Shown one piece after another: positions 34,360 to 43,303 of a stretch of 64,000 nt of DNA (the first letter of the stretch is position 1; every line of letters starts with the position of its first letter). Source of the DNA: Methylophilaceae bacterium 11 (lineage in GTDB: Bacteria > Pseudomonadota > Gammaproteobacteria > Burkholderiales > Methylophilaceae); NCBI GenBank assembly GCA_000525025.1, contig JCKJ01000001.1, positions 1,364,001-1,428,000 of the forward strand, in the 5' to 3' direction. The translations under genes and the position numbers were made by a program. Under the pieces are notes generated by a model. The model searched no databases. It was not told where the DNA came from and saw only the letters and a list, made by a program, of their open reading frames with translations.

Positions 34360-35679
34360 TTATACAACTCTGTACAAATCCTGCCCCAGCATATCAGGTG
34401 TAACCAATACAATGCCCTTCTCGGAAACATGGAAACGCTTAGCATCCAAGGCTAGGTCTATCCCGATTTGCATGCCTTCTGGAATTTCGCATCCGCGGTC
34501 AATCACGACATTTTTTAATACAACATTGTGGTTAATCGTGACCTTAGGCAGCACCACAGAGCCCTCAATCGTGCAGTAGTCATTGACATGTACATCTGAA
34601 AACAACACTGAGCTTGTGACACAAGAGCCGCTAATTAAGCAACCGCCAGACACTAATGAATCTGTTGCTTTGCCCGTGCGCCCTTCGTCGTTAAACACGA
34701 ACTTGGCCGGTGGCAATTGCTCTTGATAAGTCCAAATCGGCCACTCTCTGTCGTAAAGATTCAGCTCCGGAATTACCTTGGTCAGCTCCATATTTGCTTC
34801 CCAGTAAGCGTCAATAGTGCCCACATCACGCCAGTAGTAATTATTATCCAATGCCCCGACGCAGCTATCGGTAAACCGGTGTGCTTGTATACGGTACTTG
34901 TTGATGATGTATGGGATGATGTCACCACCAAAGTCATGCGATGACTTTTTATCGCCCGCATCACGTATCAATTGCTCATATAAGAACTTAGCATTGAAAA
35001 TATAAATACCCATACTGGCAAACGCTTGCTCTGTATTGCCAGGTATATGCTTCGGATTTTTTGGCTTTTCAGCAAACTCAATGACGCGATCTGTTTCATC
35101 TACTGCCAATACGCCAAACCCTTTTGCATCCTCAAGCGGTACATTAATACAAGCAATGGTCATGTCTGCATTACTGCGCGCATGTGTAGCCAACATTTTG
35201 CCGTAATCCATCTTGTATATATGATCCCCTGCTAGCACTAGAATGTACTCACCGCCATTCTCTCTCAACAGGTCTATATTTTGATATACGGCATCTGCCG
35301 TACCTTTATACCAATCTTCAGACAAGCGCTGTTGTGCTGGGATAATGTTGACGTACTCATTGAACTCACCACGCAGGAAACCCCAACCGCGCTGGATATG
35401 CTGAATTAAGCTCTGCGCTTTATATTGTGTAGCGACATTAATGCGGCGAATACCTGAGTTAATACAATTAGACAGTGGGAAATCAATGATTCTGAATTTA
35501 CCGCCAAATTGTACGGCTGGTTTCGCTCGCCAATCTGTCAGGTTCTTTAAACGACTACCGCGACCACCTGCCAAAATAATGGCGACTGTGTTTTTAGTGA
35601 GGTTACTAATAAATCGATCAGAGGGACGTTCTTGCCGACGATTAACTTTTCTACGTTCTTCTTCTTGAATGGATGACAT
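34360..35679 (-). CDS. glgC: Glucose-1-phosphate adenylyltransferase
   Basis: Makes ADP-glucose, the donor for glycogen synthase, and is normally the allosterically controlled step. 439 residues. N-terminal catalytic part: [70 protein letters not shown]; and the glucose-site segment [11 protein letters not shown]. The C-terminal third is the left-handed beta-helix ([11 protein letters not shown] and repeats). An Arg-rich N-terminus ([17 protein letters not shown]) fits the activator site in proteobacterial GlgC. Divergent from glgB over 133 bases; likely first gene of the minus-strand glucan operon. Cytoplasmic, homotetramer in the family. Confidence 0.96.
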   Translation of the reverse strand: MSSIQEEERRKVNRRQERPSDRFISNLTKNTVAIILAGGRGSRLKNLTDWRAKPAVQFGGKFRIIDFPLSNCINSGIRRINVATQYKAQSLIQHIQRGWGFLRGEFNEYVNIIPAQQRLSEDWYKGTADAVYQNIDLLRENGGEYILVLAGDHIYKMDYGKMLATHARSNADMTIACINVPLEDAKGFGVLAVDETDRVIEFAEKPKNPKHIPGNTEQAFASMGIYIFNAKFLYEQLIRDAGDKKSSHDFGGDIIPYIINKYRIQAHRFTDSCVGALDNNYYWRDVGTIDAYWEANMELTKVIPELNLYDREWPIWTYQEQLPPAKFVFNDEGRTGKATDSLVSGGCLISGSCVTSSVLFSDVHVNDYCTIEGSVVLPKVTINHNVVLKNVVIDRGCEIPEGMQIGIDLALDAKRFHVSEKGIVLVTPDMLGQDLYRVV

Positions 35680-35812
35680 CTTGATTTCCTAACCTAGCTC
35701 GTTACTATCACATCGAATTACATCTCAAACCCTTACAACTGCATTATAATCACCTTGACGGCGCTAGAACTTACTTTATCACATTTAATTAACAAAAATT
35801 TAAGAGAAAATT
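35680..35812. promoter_or_regulatory. glgC-glgB divergent promoter region
   Basis: 133 AT-rich bases control both directions of the glycogen genes. A perfect TATAAT at 35745-35750 faces glgB, but a -35 at the right distance is weak. No clear operator symmetry was noticed. Confidence 0.45.
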
Positions 35813-38023
35813 TTGGTAAAAAAAATACAATCCAGTTCTATCATCAGTAGCGATACATTGCATCTGCAAAGGGTGTTAGATGCCAAGCATCATGACCCTT
35901 TTAGCTTTTTAGGTGTGCACCGCATCGACGGTCAATTTATCTTAAGGGTATTCAACCCTCACGCAGATCAAGTACACGTCAATATCGATGGTCAATGGTT
36001 AGTGCTGACTCATAGCGACCGCAAAGGATTGTTTGAATTTACTAGCCCTACTGAATTAAGTACGCCCTGTTTGCTCAAAGTAGATATTGGCAAACGTAGT
36101 TTTGAAGCTTATGACCCCTACACGTTTCAAGCCTCTATCACGCAAGACGAGTTATACCTATTTGGCGAAGGCAAGTTAAAACAAGCTTATAAAACGTTAG
36201 GCGCGCAAACACGCAGTCAGCAAGGCGTGATGGGCGTACGCTTTGCCGTTTGGGCACCCAATGCCGAACGTGTGAGCGTGGTAGGCAACTTTAACCAATG
36301 GGATGGACGCATACATAGTATGCGCACGCACGGTAGCAGCGGCGTATGGGAAATCTTTATTCCACACCTCACCACCCACGATTTATACAAATTTGAAATC
36401 CGCAATCGTCATTCCGGACACATTTTAGTTAAAACAGACCCTTACGGCGTGGAGTTTGAGCAAAAGCCGGGCACTGCCGCTAAAGTCAGCCAAAGCCAAT
36501 ACCAATGGGCGGACCAATCATGGCTGCAACAGCGTGAGAAGAACGATTGGCTACATACGCCGTTCAACTGTTACGAAGTACATTTAGGTAGTTGGCAACG
36601 TAACGCTCAAGGGCATTTTCTAAGTTATCGCGAGTTGGCCAAAACGTTGGTACCGCATGTCGTGAACATGGGATACACCCATGTTGAATTATTGCCTATC
36701 ACCGAGCACCCACTCAACGAATCTTGGGGCTACCAAACCACCGGTTATTTTGGCGTGACCAACCGCTTTGGCTCACCAGACGATTTACGTTATTTAATTG
36801 ATACGTTTCACCAAGCTAACATTGGTGTGATTTTAGATTGGGTGCCTGGGCACTTCCCTAAAGATGATTGGGCGCTTGCGCGTTTTGACGGCACCGCTCT
36901 TTACGAGCACGAGGACCCAAGGCTGGGTGAACACCAAGATTGGGGTACCTACATTTTTAATTATGGACGCAACGAGGTCCGTAACTTTTTGATGTCCAAT
37001 GCCTATTATTGGCTTGAAGAGTTTCATATTGATGGCTTGCGGGTAGATGCTGTCGCTTCCATGTTGTATCTAGACTACTCGCGCAAAGCTGGCGAATGGT
37101 TGCCAAATAAATATGGTGGTCGTGAGAATTTAGATGTGATTGAGTTTTTAAAACAACTTAATGTGATGGTGGGCGAAGACTTCCCTGGCGCACTCACCAT
37201 TGCAGAAGAGTCCACTGCTTGGCCAGCCGTTTCTCGCCCGGTCTATGCAGGTGGGCTAGGTTTTAGCATGAAATGGAACATGGGCTGGATGAATGACACT
37301 CTGGCCTATATGGAAGAAGACCCTGTTCACCGTAAGTTTCATCACGACAAACTCACCTTTGGTCAACTCTATGCCTACAGTGAAAACTTCGTGCTGCCGT
37401 TTTCGCATGATGAAGTGGTACACGGCAAACATTCATTATTAGACAAAATGCCGGGAGATGCTTGGCAGAAATTTGCAAACTTACGCTTATTGATGACCTT
37501 GCAATCAACCTCCCCAGGTAAAAAACTCAACTTTATGGGCAATGAATTTGGGCAAGGCCGTGAATGGAACGTAAATACCAGTCTAGACTGGCATTTACTA
37601 CAAGAAGACTATGAAGGCAAAGCCTACCACCAAGGCATTCAGCAGCTGTGTAAGGATTTAAACCATCTCTACCGCAACCAAAATGCGCTGTACAGCTTAG
37701 ATTTTGACGTGCAGGGCTTTAACTGGATTGACTGTCACGATGCCGACCAATCAATTATCAGCTACATCAGGCGCGGAACCGACCATAGTTTTGCTATAAT
37801 AGTGCTAAATTTTACGCCTGTACCACGCAATGCTTATCGCATTGGTGTGCCAACTGCTGGCAGTTACCGCGAACTATTTAATAGCGACGCAGCCTGTTAT
37901 GGCGGGAGCAATTTAGGTAACAACGCAGGCATTCAATCCGAATACGTTCCATGGATGAACCAACAGCACTCGATTGTGCTCACACTACCACCTTTGGCAG
38001 GCATCATCTTAACGTTAACGTGA
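35813..38023 (+). CDS. glgB: 1,4-alpha-glucan branching enzyme (GH13)
   Basis: Introduces alpha-1,6 branches into glycogen. 736 residues: two N-terminal CBM48/N1-type modules (about 25-240; [34 protein letters not shown]), then the GH13 barrel with [44 protein letters not shown] (Asp nucleophile), the [10 protein letters not shown] segment (catalytic Glu) and [12 protein letters not shown], and the C-terminal beta domain. Start is a TTG at 35813, preceded by AAGAGA at suitable spacing; no ATG lies in the right region. The weak start could keep branching activity low relative to elongation. Divergent to glgC, 56 bases ahead of pgi. Confidence 0.95.
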   Translation: MVKKIQSSSIISSDTLHLQRVLDAKHHDPFSFLGVHRIDGQFILRVFNPHADQVHVNIDGQWLVLTHSDRKGLFEFTSPTELSTPCLLKVDIGKRSFEAYDPYTFQASITQDELYLFGEGKLKQAYKTLGAQTRSQQGVMGVRFAVWAPNAERVSVVGNFNQWDGRIHSMRTHGSSGVWEIFIPHLTTHDLYKFEIRNRHSGHILVKTDPYGVEFEQKPGTAAKVSQSQYQWADQSWLQQREKNDWLHTPFNCYEVHLGSWQRNAQGHFLSYRELAKTLVPHVVNMGYTHVELLPITEHPLNESWGYQTTGYFGVTNRFGSPDDLRYLIDTFHQANIGVILDWVPGHFPKDDWALARFDGTALYEHEDPRLGEHQDWGTYIFNYGRNEVRNFLMSNAYYWLEEFHIDGLRVDAVASMLYLDYSRKAGEWLPNKYGGRENLDVIEFLKQLNVMVGEDFPGALTIAEESTAWPAVSRPVYAGGLGFSMKWNMGWMNDTLAYMEEDPVHRKFHHDKLTFGQLYAYSENFVLPFSHDEVVHGKHSLLDKMPGDAWQKFANLRLLMTLQSTSPGKKLNFMGNEFGQGREWNVNTSLDWHLLQEDYEGKAYHQGIQQLCKDLNHLYRNQNALYSLDFDVQGFNWIDCHDADQSIISYIRRGTDHSFAIIVLNFTPVPRNAYRIGVPTAGSYRELFNSDAACYGGSNLGNNAGIQSEYVPWMNQQHSIVLTLPPLAGIILTLT

Positions 38024-38079
38024 TTTTAACCAACGATAGACATTGATTTACAATTTACTTAATGAATATAAAAATATAA

Positions 38080-39732
38080 ATGGCGACACTTACACAACAC
38101 CCTAGCTGGCAGGCTCTGTGCCAACATCAAAAACTCACTTCTACGCAACACATGCGTGACCTATTTAACGCAGACCCTAAGCGTTACGAAACTTTCAGCA
38201 TGCAGTGTGGTGATTTGCTACTGGATTATTCAAAACACCGCATTACGACAGAAACACTCAACTTGCTGTTCCAAATGGCGCGCGAAGCAAATATTGAAGG
38301 TTGGCGTGATCGCATGTTTTCCGGCGAGAAAATCAATATCACCGAAAACCGTGCCGTATTGCACACTGCTTTAAGAAACAGAAGCAATGCACCTGTGTAT
38401 GTAGATGGTAAAGACGTGATGCCGGATGTGAATGCAGTACTGGCACAAATGCGCATATTCACAGAAAAAGTACGCAATGGCAGTTGGACTGGCTATACCG
38501 GCAAAGCCATCACCGATATTGTGAATATTGGTATCGGCGGCTCTGATTTAGGCCCTGTGATGGTCTGTGATGCACTCAAACCTTATGCTAGCCCAAACCT
38601 GAATGTGCATTTTGTTTCTAACATTGATGGCGCGCACTTAATGCGCGCGCTGGAAAAATGCAATCCGGAAACCACCTTGTTTATTGTGGCATCTAAAACA
38701 TTTACCACGCAAGAAACCATGACCAATGCTACATCTGCACGTACATGGTTTTTAAATGCGGCTAAAGATAATGCACATGTCGCCAAGCACTTTGTGGCCT
38801 TGTCTACCAACGCTAAAGCAGTAGAAGCTTTTGGCATTGATACTGCTAACATGTTCGCGTTTTGGGATTGGGTGGGTGGTCGTTATTCATTATGGTCAGC
38901 AATCGGCTTATCCATTGCGCTATACGTAGGTATGGACCACTTTGAAGAGCTACTTGCTGGTGGTCATGCCATGGATAACCACTTTAAAACAGCGCCTTTA
39001 GAACAAAATATGCCGGTCATTATGGCCATGATTGGCGTCTGGTATAACAACTTCTTCCATGTGGACACACATGCCATTTTGCCCTATGACCAAGGCTTGG
39101 CTAGATTTGCAGCCTATTTGCAGCAAGCAGACATGGAAAGCAATGGCAAGTTTGTTTGCCGTGATGGTACCGATGTGCAATATAAAACAGGCCCAGTAAT
39201 TTGGGGCGAAGCCGGCACCAATGGCCAGCACGCGTTTTATCAATTGATTCACCAAGGCACACAAATCGTCACTGCGGATTTCTTAATGCCGATTCACAGC
39301 CACTACCAAGTAGGCACCAATGGCGATCAGCATCACAAAATCTTATTGGCTAACTTTTTGGCGCAAACGCAAGCCTTGATGTTGGGTAAAACCAGAGAGG
39401 AAGCGCGTGCCGAACTTGAACAACAAGGCTTATCTGGTGAAGCACTGGAACAGTTGTTACCGCATAAAGTGTTTCCGGGCAACCGCCCTACCACTTCGAT
39501 TATGTTCGATAAACTGACGCCGCATACGCTAGGTAAATTGATTGCGCTATACGAGCACAAAATCTTTGTACAAGGTATTATCTGGGACATTAACAGCTAC
39601 GATCAGTGGGGCGTAGAATACGGCAAGCAGATTGCACAACAAATCTTGCCACTGCTTACCAATGATGACGTGATTGATCGTTTTGACGGTTCTACTAATG
39701 GTTTGATTAACTACGCAAAACAACGCACTTAA
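38080..39732 (+). CDS. pgi: Glucose-6-phosphate isomerase
   Basis: Interconverts glucose-6-P and fructose-6-P, joining glycolysis/RuMP cycle to glycogen. 550 residues. Seen: [73 protein letters not shown] (catalytic Glu/His region) and [14 protein letters not shown], where the lysine lies. This is the long E. coli type. In a RuMP-type methylotroph it would also run in the sugar-phosphate cycle. It follows glgB by 56 bases on the same strand and ends at a very strong bidirectional terminator. Confidence 0.97.
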   Translation: MATLTQHPSWQALCQHQKLTSTQHMRDLFNADPKRYETFSMQCGDLLLDYSKHRITTETLNLLFQMAREANIEGWRDRMFSGEKINITENRAVLHTALRNRSNAPVYVDGKDVMPDVNAVLAQMRIFTEKVRNGSWTGYTGKAITDIVNIGIGGSDLGPVMVCDALKPYASPNLNVHFVSNIDGAHLMRALEKCNPETTLFIVASKTFTTQETMTNATSARTWFLNAAKDNAHVAKHFVALSTNAKAVEAFGIDTANMFAFWDWVGGRYSLWSAIGLSIALYVGMDHFEELLAGGHAMDNHFKTAPLEQNMPVIMAMIGVWYNNFFHVDTHAILPYDQGLARFAAYLQQADMESNGKFVCRDGTDVQYKTGPVIWGEAGTNGQHAFYQLIHQGTQIVTADFLMPIHSHYQVGTNGDQHHKILLANFLAQTQALMLGKTREEARAELEQQGLSGEALEQLLPHKVFPGNRPTTSIMFDKLTPHTLGKLIALYEHKIFVQGIIWDINSYDQWGVEYGKQIAQQILPLLTNDDVIDRFDGSTNGLINYAKQRT

Positions 39733-39763
39733 ATTTCCAAGTCATACCACCAAGTCATATGGA

Positions 39764-39807
39764 GTACAAATAAAAAAGCTGGGTTTCCCCAGCTTTTTTA
39801 TTTGTAC
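39764..39807. terminator. Bidirectional terminator, 20-bp perfect stem
   Basis: The left arm 39764-39783 and right arm 39788-39807 are exact reverse complements around a four-base TTTC loop. The stem has a GCTGGG/CCCAGC core next to the loop, and A6/T6 tracts on both sides, so it works in both directions: for pgi on the plus strand and for sppA on the minus strand. Confidence 0.93.
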
Positions 39808-39821
39808 CTATTACATACAGG

Positions 39822-40790
39822 TTAACGTAACTGCACACCTTTTTGCAGTGCATTCAATCCTAACGATTGCGCCATGCTTGCGCCTAGGCGTTTAGCAAAT
39901 CGATCCACCACAGTCTCTTGATAGGTGAAGTCAACAATTTCCTCTTGCTTAATCACTTCGCGCGCGACGTAATCGGCACTGCCTAATGCATCAGCCAACC
40001 CCATTTTAATGCTTTGCTCACCGCTCCAAAATAAGCCACTGAATGTTTCCGGGCTTTCTTTTAAGCGATTTCCACGCCCTTCTCGCACCACGGTTTTAAA
40101 TTGCTCATGAATCTCATTCAACATAGCTTGCGCAAACGCTTGATGTTTTGGATTGACCGGTGAGAATGGATCCAGCATTGCCTTGTTTTCACCCGCGGTG
40201 AGCAAACGACGCTCCACGCCTACCTTTTTCATGATTTCTGTAAATCCATAACCATCCATCAATACGCCGATAGAACCAACGATACTGGCCTTGTCTACAT
40301 AAATTTTATCTGTCGCCACGGCAATATAATACCCACCGGATGCACAAATATCTTCCACCACCGCATATACCGGAATAGCTGGATGCAATGCTTTTTGGCG
40401 CTTAATTTCCTCATTAATAATGCCGGCTTGTACTGGGCTACCACCAGGACTGTTGATGCGCAGAATAATACCTTTCGTGCCTTTGTTTTCATAAGCATCA
40501 TTAAGGCTACCCATCACCGCATCTGCATTCACTTCTCCGCCTGGCTCAATCACGCCTGATATCTCAATCAATGCAGTATGTGCACTGGATGGTGCTTTTC
40601 CATCCCCTAGCCAACCAATTATCATGAGTAACAAGAAAAATAGGTAAATAAAAGTGAGTAATTTAAAAAAGATAGACCAACGGCGGGCTGTTTTTTGCTC
40701 AGCCAAGCCAGCCAACGCAACTTTCTCTAGCGTAGTCTGCGCCCATTGCGGGTCTTGGTTAGCTTGTGGTTGATTACTATCGGTTGTCAT
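39822..40790 (-). CDS. sppA: Signal peptide peptidase SppA-type (S49) protease
   Basis: 322 residues. One membrane segment near residues 43-62 (LLTFIYLFFLLLMIIGWL) anchors a periplasmic protease of the short S49 type (about 300 residues, one catalytic domain). The N-terminal 40 residues are cytoplasmic, Gln-rich. Catalytic Ser is in EDICASGGYYIA and the Lys in VDKASIVGSIGVLMDGYGF; INSPGGSPVQAG also fits. It digests leftover signal peptides or membrane proteins. It is the last gene of a minus-strand run rluC-HAD-Rieske-sppA, with one base between it and the Rieske gene. Confidence 0.92.
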   Translation of the reverse strand: MTTDSNQPQANQDPQWAQTTLEKVALAGLAEQKTARRWSIFFKLLTFIYLFFLLLMIIGWLGDGKAPSSAHTALIEISGVIEPGGEVNADAVMGSLNDAYENKGTKGIILRINSPGGSPVQAGIINEEIKRQKALHPAIPVYAVVEDICASGGYYIAVATDKIYVDKASIVGSIGVLMDGYGFTEIMKKVGVERRLLTAGENKAMLDPFSPVNPKHQAFAQAMLNEIHEQFKTVVREGRGNRLKESPETFSGLFWSGEQSIKMGLADALGSADYVAREVIKQEEIVDFTYQETVVDRFAKRLGASMAQSLGLNALQKGVQLR

Positions 40791-40791
40791 C

Positions 40792-41145
40792 TTATGGAAT
40801 GCTTTCTAAATTTATAATAATTTCATCATTGGTTTCATACACTTCAATGGGCTGCAAAGACTTCCCCTTGCATGGCCCAAGCACGCATCTGCCAGAGTTG
40901 GGTTCATAATGCGCACCATGCGTAGCACAGATAATAAAATCTTGCGTTAAATTGAAGAATTTACCCTGTTGCCAATCTAACTCAATGGGCACATGCGCAC
41001 ATTGATTTAAATACGCATACGGCTTGCCATTAAATCTAACAACAAACCCTGTCGCCAACTCACCGCGTTGAGGCACATTAAAGCGCAAACCATCTGATTT
41101 TTCAATCAAATCACTGCTTTTAAATCGAATATTAGTGACTTTCAT
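40792..41145 (-). CDS. Rieske [2Fe-2S] ferredoxin-like protein
   Basis: 117 residues, no signal or membrane segment, so a cytoplasmic small Rieske protein. The cluster ligands are seen as CAHVPIELDW (CxH) and CATHGAHYEP (CxxH) separated by 17 residues. It resembles the ferredoxin component-like Rieske proteins found beside rluC and sppA in many betaproteobacteria; its electron partners are unknown. The start overlaps the HAD gene by 14 bases, so expression is coupled. Confidence 0.88.
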   Translation of the reverse strand: MKVTNIRFKSSDLIEKSDGLRFNVPQRGELATGFVVRFNGKPYAYLNQCAHVPIELDWQQGKFFNLTQDFIICATHGAHYEPNSGRCVLGPCKGKSLQPIEVYETNDEIIINLESIP

Positions 41146-41791
41146 CCAGTAACCAAGTGCTTAAATCGTGAAAACTATTAAAAACATACTCAGGATTGTA
41201 TGGGCTTAACTGCACAGCCGACTGTGCGCCATAGGTAACAGCGGCCGTATGCACACCCGCATTTTTAGCCATCTGCAAATCGTAATGCGTATCACCAATC
41301 ATCAAGGTGCGCTCAGGCATGACGACGAGCTCGTCCATTAGCGCATCCAACATTTGTGGGTGTGGCTTAGAAAAGCACTCATCCACTGTTTTGGTTGCAT
41401 GAAAATACTGCGTCAATCCACAGTGCTGTAGTGCCAAATTGAGGCCTCTGCGCCCTTTTCCTGTAGCCACAGCCAGTTTGTAGCCGCGTTTGTTTAACTC
41501 AATAATGGTGTCGAATGCACCCGGAAACAAGGGGATTTCGCTTTCGCCTGCGTAGTAATTAGTATTATATTGCGCGGCTAAATCACGTGCTTGCGCTTCA
41601 GGCAAGTCACCAAATAAGGCATAAATCGATTCACGCAAGCCCAGCCCAATAATGCTGGTCGCTTTTGCAGGGTCCAATGCAGGCAAGCCTACCTGCTGCG
41701 CAGCTTTTACCAGCGCGTTGGTAATCATGCCTGTAGAGTCTGCTAGCGTACCATCCCAATCCCACACGATTAGATCATATTGCTTTTGCAT
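41132..41791 (-). CDS. HAD-family phosphatase (Gph-like)
   Basis: 219 residues, cytoplasmic. HAD motif I LIVWDWDGTLADSTG, motif II region ATGKGRRGL, lysine in SKPHPQML, motif III/IV MIGDTHYDLQMAKNAG. Family members close to phosphoglycolate phosphatase (gph) are common; here the substrate is open. The stop of rluC is at 41792, directly before its start, and Rieske overlaps its end, showing tight coupling. The rluC-HAD pair is a standard betaproteobacterial arrangement. Confidence 0.9.
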   Translation of the reverse strand: MQKQYDLIVWDWDGTLADSTGMITNALVKAAQQVGLPALDPAKATSIIGLGLRESIYALFGDLPEAQARDLAAQYNTNYYAGESEIPLFPGAFDTIIELNKRGYKLAVATGKGRRGLNLALQHCGLTQYFHATKTVDECFSKPHPQMLDALMDELVVMPERTLMIGDTHYDLQMAKNAGVHTAAVTYGAQSAVQLSPYNPEYVFNSFHDLSTWLLDESH

Positions 41792-42802
41792 CTATTGCTC
41801 GTTGCTTTCATTTTTTTGGATAAACTTTTTAAGTTCCGCAGGTAACTCAGCTTTTAGTTTGAGTTTCTCGCCCGAAATAGGATGGCGGATGTTGGTTTCT
41901 GCCGAGTGCAAGAACATGCGTTTTAAGCCTAGTTTGACCAGCTGCTTATTCAGCGCAAAATCGCCATATTTGTCATCGCCTAGAATCGGGAAGCCCAAAT
42001 GCGCAAGCTGCACTCTTAGCTGATGCGTTCTGCCTGTGATGAGTTTCGCTTCTAACAACGAGTATTCACCTAAATTTTTCGTCAGATAAAAAATCGTTTC
42101 GGACACTTGTGCAGCATCAAATTTATCTTTTTTCGGATCTGTCACCACATTGACGCGGCGTTCACCATCACTGGTCACATACTTTTGTAAATCCAAGGTG
42201 ACATGTTTCTTTTTCTCGGTCCAAACACCATGCACCATCATTACATAGCGTTTATCCATATGGTTGTTACGGATGGCTTCGTGCAAAGCGACCAATGCAC
42301 TGCGTTTTTTGGCTAACATGAGTACACCGGAGGTGTCGCGATCTAATCGATGCACCAACTCTAGAAACTTGGCTTGTGGGCGCTCTAGACGCAATTGCTC
42401 AATCACGCCCCGGCTGACGCCACTGCCACCATGCACAGCAAATCCGGCCGGTTTATTGATGACCAGCATCGCGTCATCTTCGTACACAATCGCATCATCA
42501 AATTTACTGGTGACGGGGCCTGACACCACAGCTTGTGGCACATTGGCTACGCGGATAGGCGGCACGCGCACCACATCTTCTAAACTCAGACGAAAATCCG
42601 CATCAATTCTTTTTTTATTCACGCGGACTTCACCACTGCGCAAAATGCGATAAATATGGCTTTTTGGCACCCCTTTTAAGGCTTTTTGCAAAAAGTTATC
42701 AACGCGTTGTCCAGCCGAAGATTCATCAATGACCAAATTGGCCGATGCAGTAGCAGATATCTCACTAGAGGGTGGGGTAATTGTTTCAATCAATGTGTTC
42801 AT
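41792..42802 (-). CDS. rluC: 23S rRNA pseudouridine(955/2504/2580) synthase
   Basis: Isomerises three uridines in 23S rRNA near the peptidyl-transferase region. 336 residues. An S4 RNA-binding domain at about 30-90 (AGQRVDNFLQKALKGVPKSHIYRILRSGEVRVNKKRI), then the RluA-type catalytic motif LVHRLDRDTSGVLMLAK (catalytic Asp), ITGRTHQLRVQLAHLGFPILGDDKYG. Neighbouring rne divergently, the classic RluC/RNase E context, supports RluC over RluD. The N-terminal 20 residues are Ser/Thr-rich and not conserved. Cytoplasmic. Confidence 0.94.
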   Translation of the reverse strand: MNTLIETITPPSSEISATASANLVIDESSAGQRVDNFLQKALKGVPKSHIYRILRSGEVRVNKKRIDADFRLSLEDVVRVPPIRVANVPQAVVSGPVTSKFDDAIVYEDDAMLVINKPAGFAVHGGSGVSRGVIEQLRLERPQAKFLELVHRLDRDTSGVLMLAKKRSALVALHEAIRNNHMDKRYVMMVHGVWTEKKKHVTLDLQKYVTSDGERRVNVVTDPKKDKFDAAQVSETIFYLTKNLGEYSLLEAKLITGRTHQLRVQLAHLGFPILGDDKYGDFALNKQLVKLGLKRMFLHSAETNIRHPISGEKLKLKAELPAELKKFIQKNESNEQ

Positions 42803-43043
42803 ACTTTGCTTTAATAGTACTTCTAGCCTATACTGGTAAGGTTCTTAAGGAATGCATGCTTTATAAAAGCGCGTTTAAGAATATGTTTTATGAAACATCA
42901 TGTTTTAAAAACAGTTGTGACAACAAATACTTGGTTAATACCGCTCGCCAATAAGTAGCGATATGTAAAATTTGCGCTATAGCCAACGCAGACAATTAAA
43001 AATCAAAGCGTGACTAAAGTTTGCTGAAAATTGAATTTTAACG

Positions 43044-43074
43044 AATTAATGCCTGATTCGGGTATTAATTTTTT
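43044..43074 (+). terminator. Terminator-like hairpin in rne leader
   Basis: AATTAATGCC and GGGTATTAATT pair with a six-base loop between and one bulge, and a run of T follows. On the plus strand it looks like a weak intrinsic terminator or attenuator upstream of rne. If the rne promoter lies upstream, some transcripts could end here. Confidence 0.4.
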
Positions 43075-43210
43075 GTGATGTCGTGCATGACACTAAATAA
43101 TTGCACCCATATTATTATGAATTGCAGTTATATCGCTGGTCATCATCCAGCCTAGTATCACATATAAACGCAGGGCAAATACCCATGCGTAGACCACATC
43201 ACGTTAACTT

Positions 43211-43245
43211 GCATTTAATCGATAGCGTTCGGCTATCTTAAATGC
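43211..43245 (+). promoter_or_regulatory. Hairpin in rne 5' leader (possible autoregulation element)
   Basis: GCATTTAA-TC-GATAGC at 43211-43226 pairs with GCTATC-TTAAATGC at 43232-43245 around a GTTCG loop. That makes a 14-bp stem with a single two-base bulge, ending 58 bases before the rne ATG. A smaller stem (ACGC, GGG) at 43168-43190 precedes it. The position and shape are like the E. coli rne leader hairpin bound by RNase E; equivalence is inferred. Confidence 0.55.
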
Positions 43246-43303
43246 GCAATCAGCGCTCTAGCTACCTGCTGGTTTGTCTGCTCGCTTAGCCCAGGAGCAC
43301 ACA

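Larger units (their letters stand above)
42803..43303. promoter_or_regulatory. rluC-rne intergenic region and long rne leader
   Basis: A 501-base AT-rich gap. It includes three possible stems on the rne strand: 43044-43070 (AATTAATGCC with GGGTATTAATT, then T4), 43168-43190, and 43211-43245. E. coli rne also has a long leader with stems that RNase E itself cuts to regulate its mRNA. No coding ORF is convincing here. A clear promoter pair was not found; the rluC promoter must also lie in this region. Confidence 0.6.
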
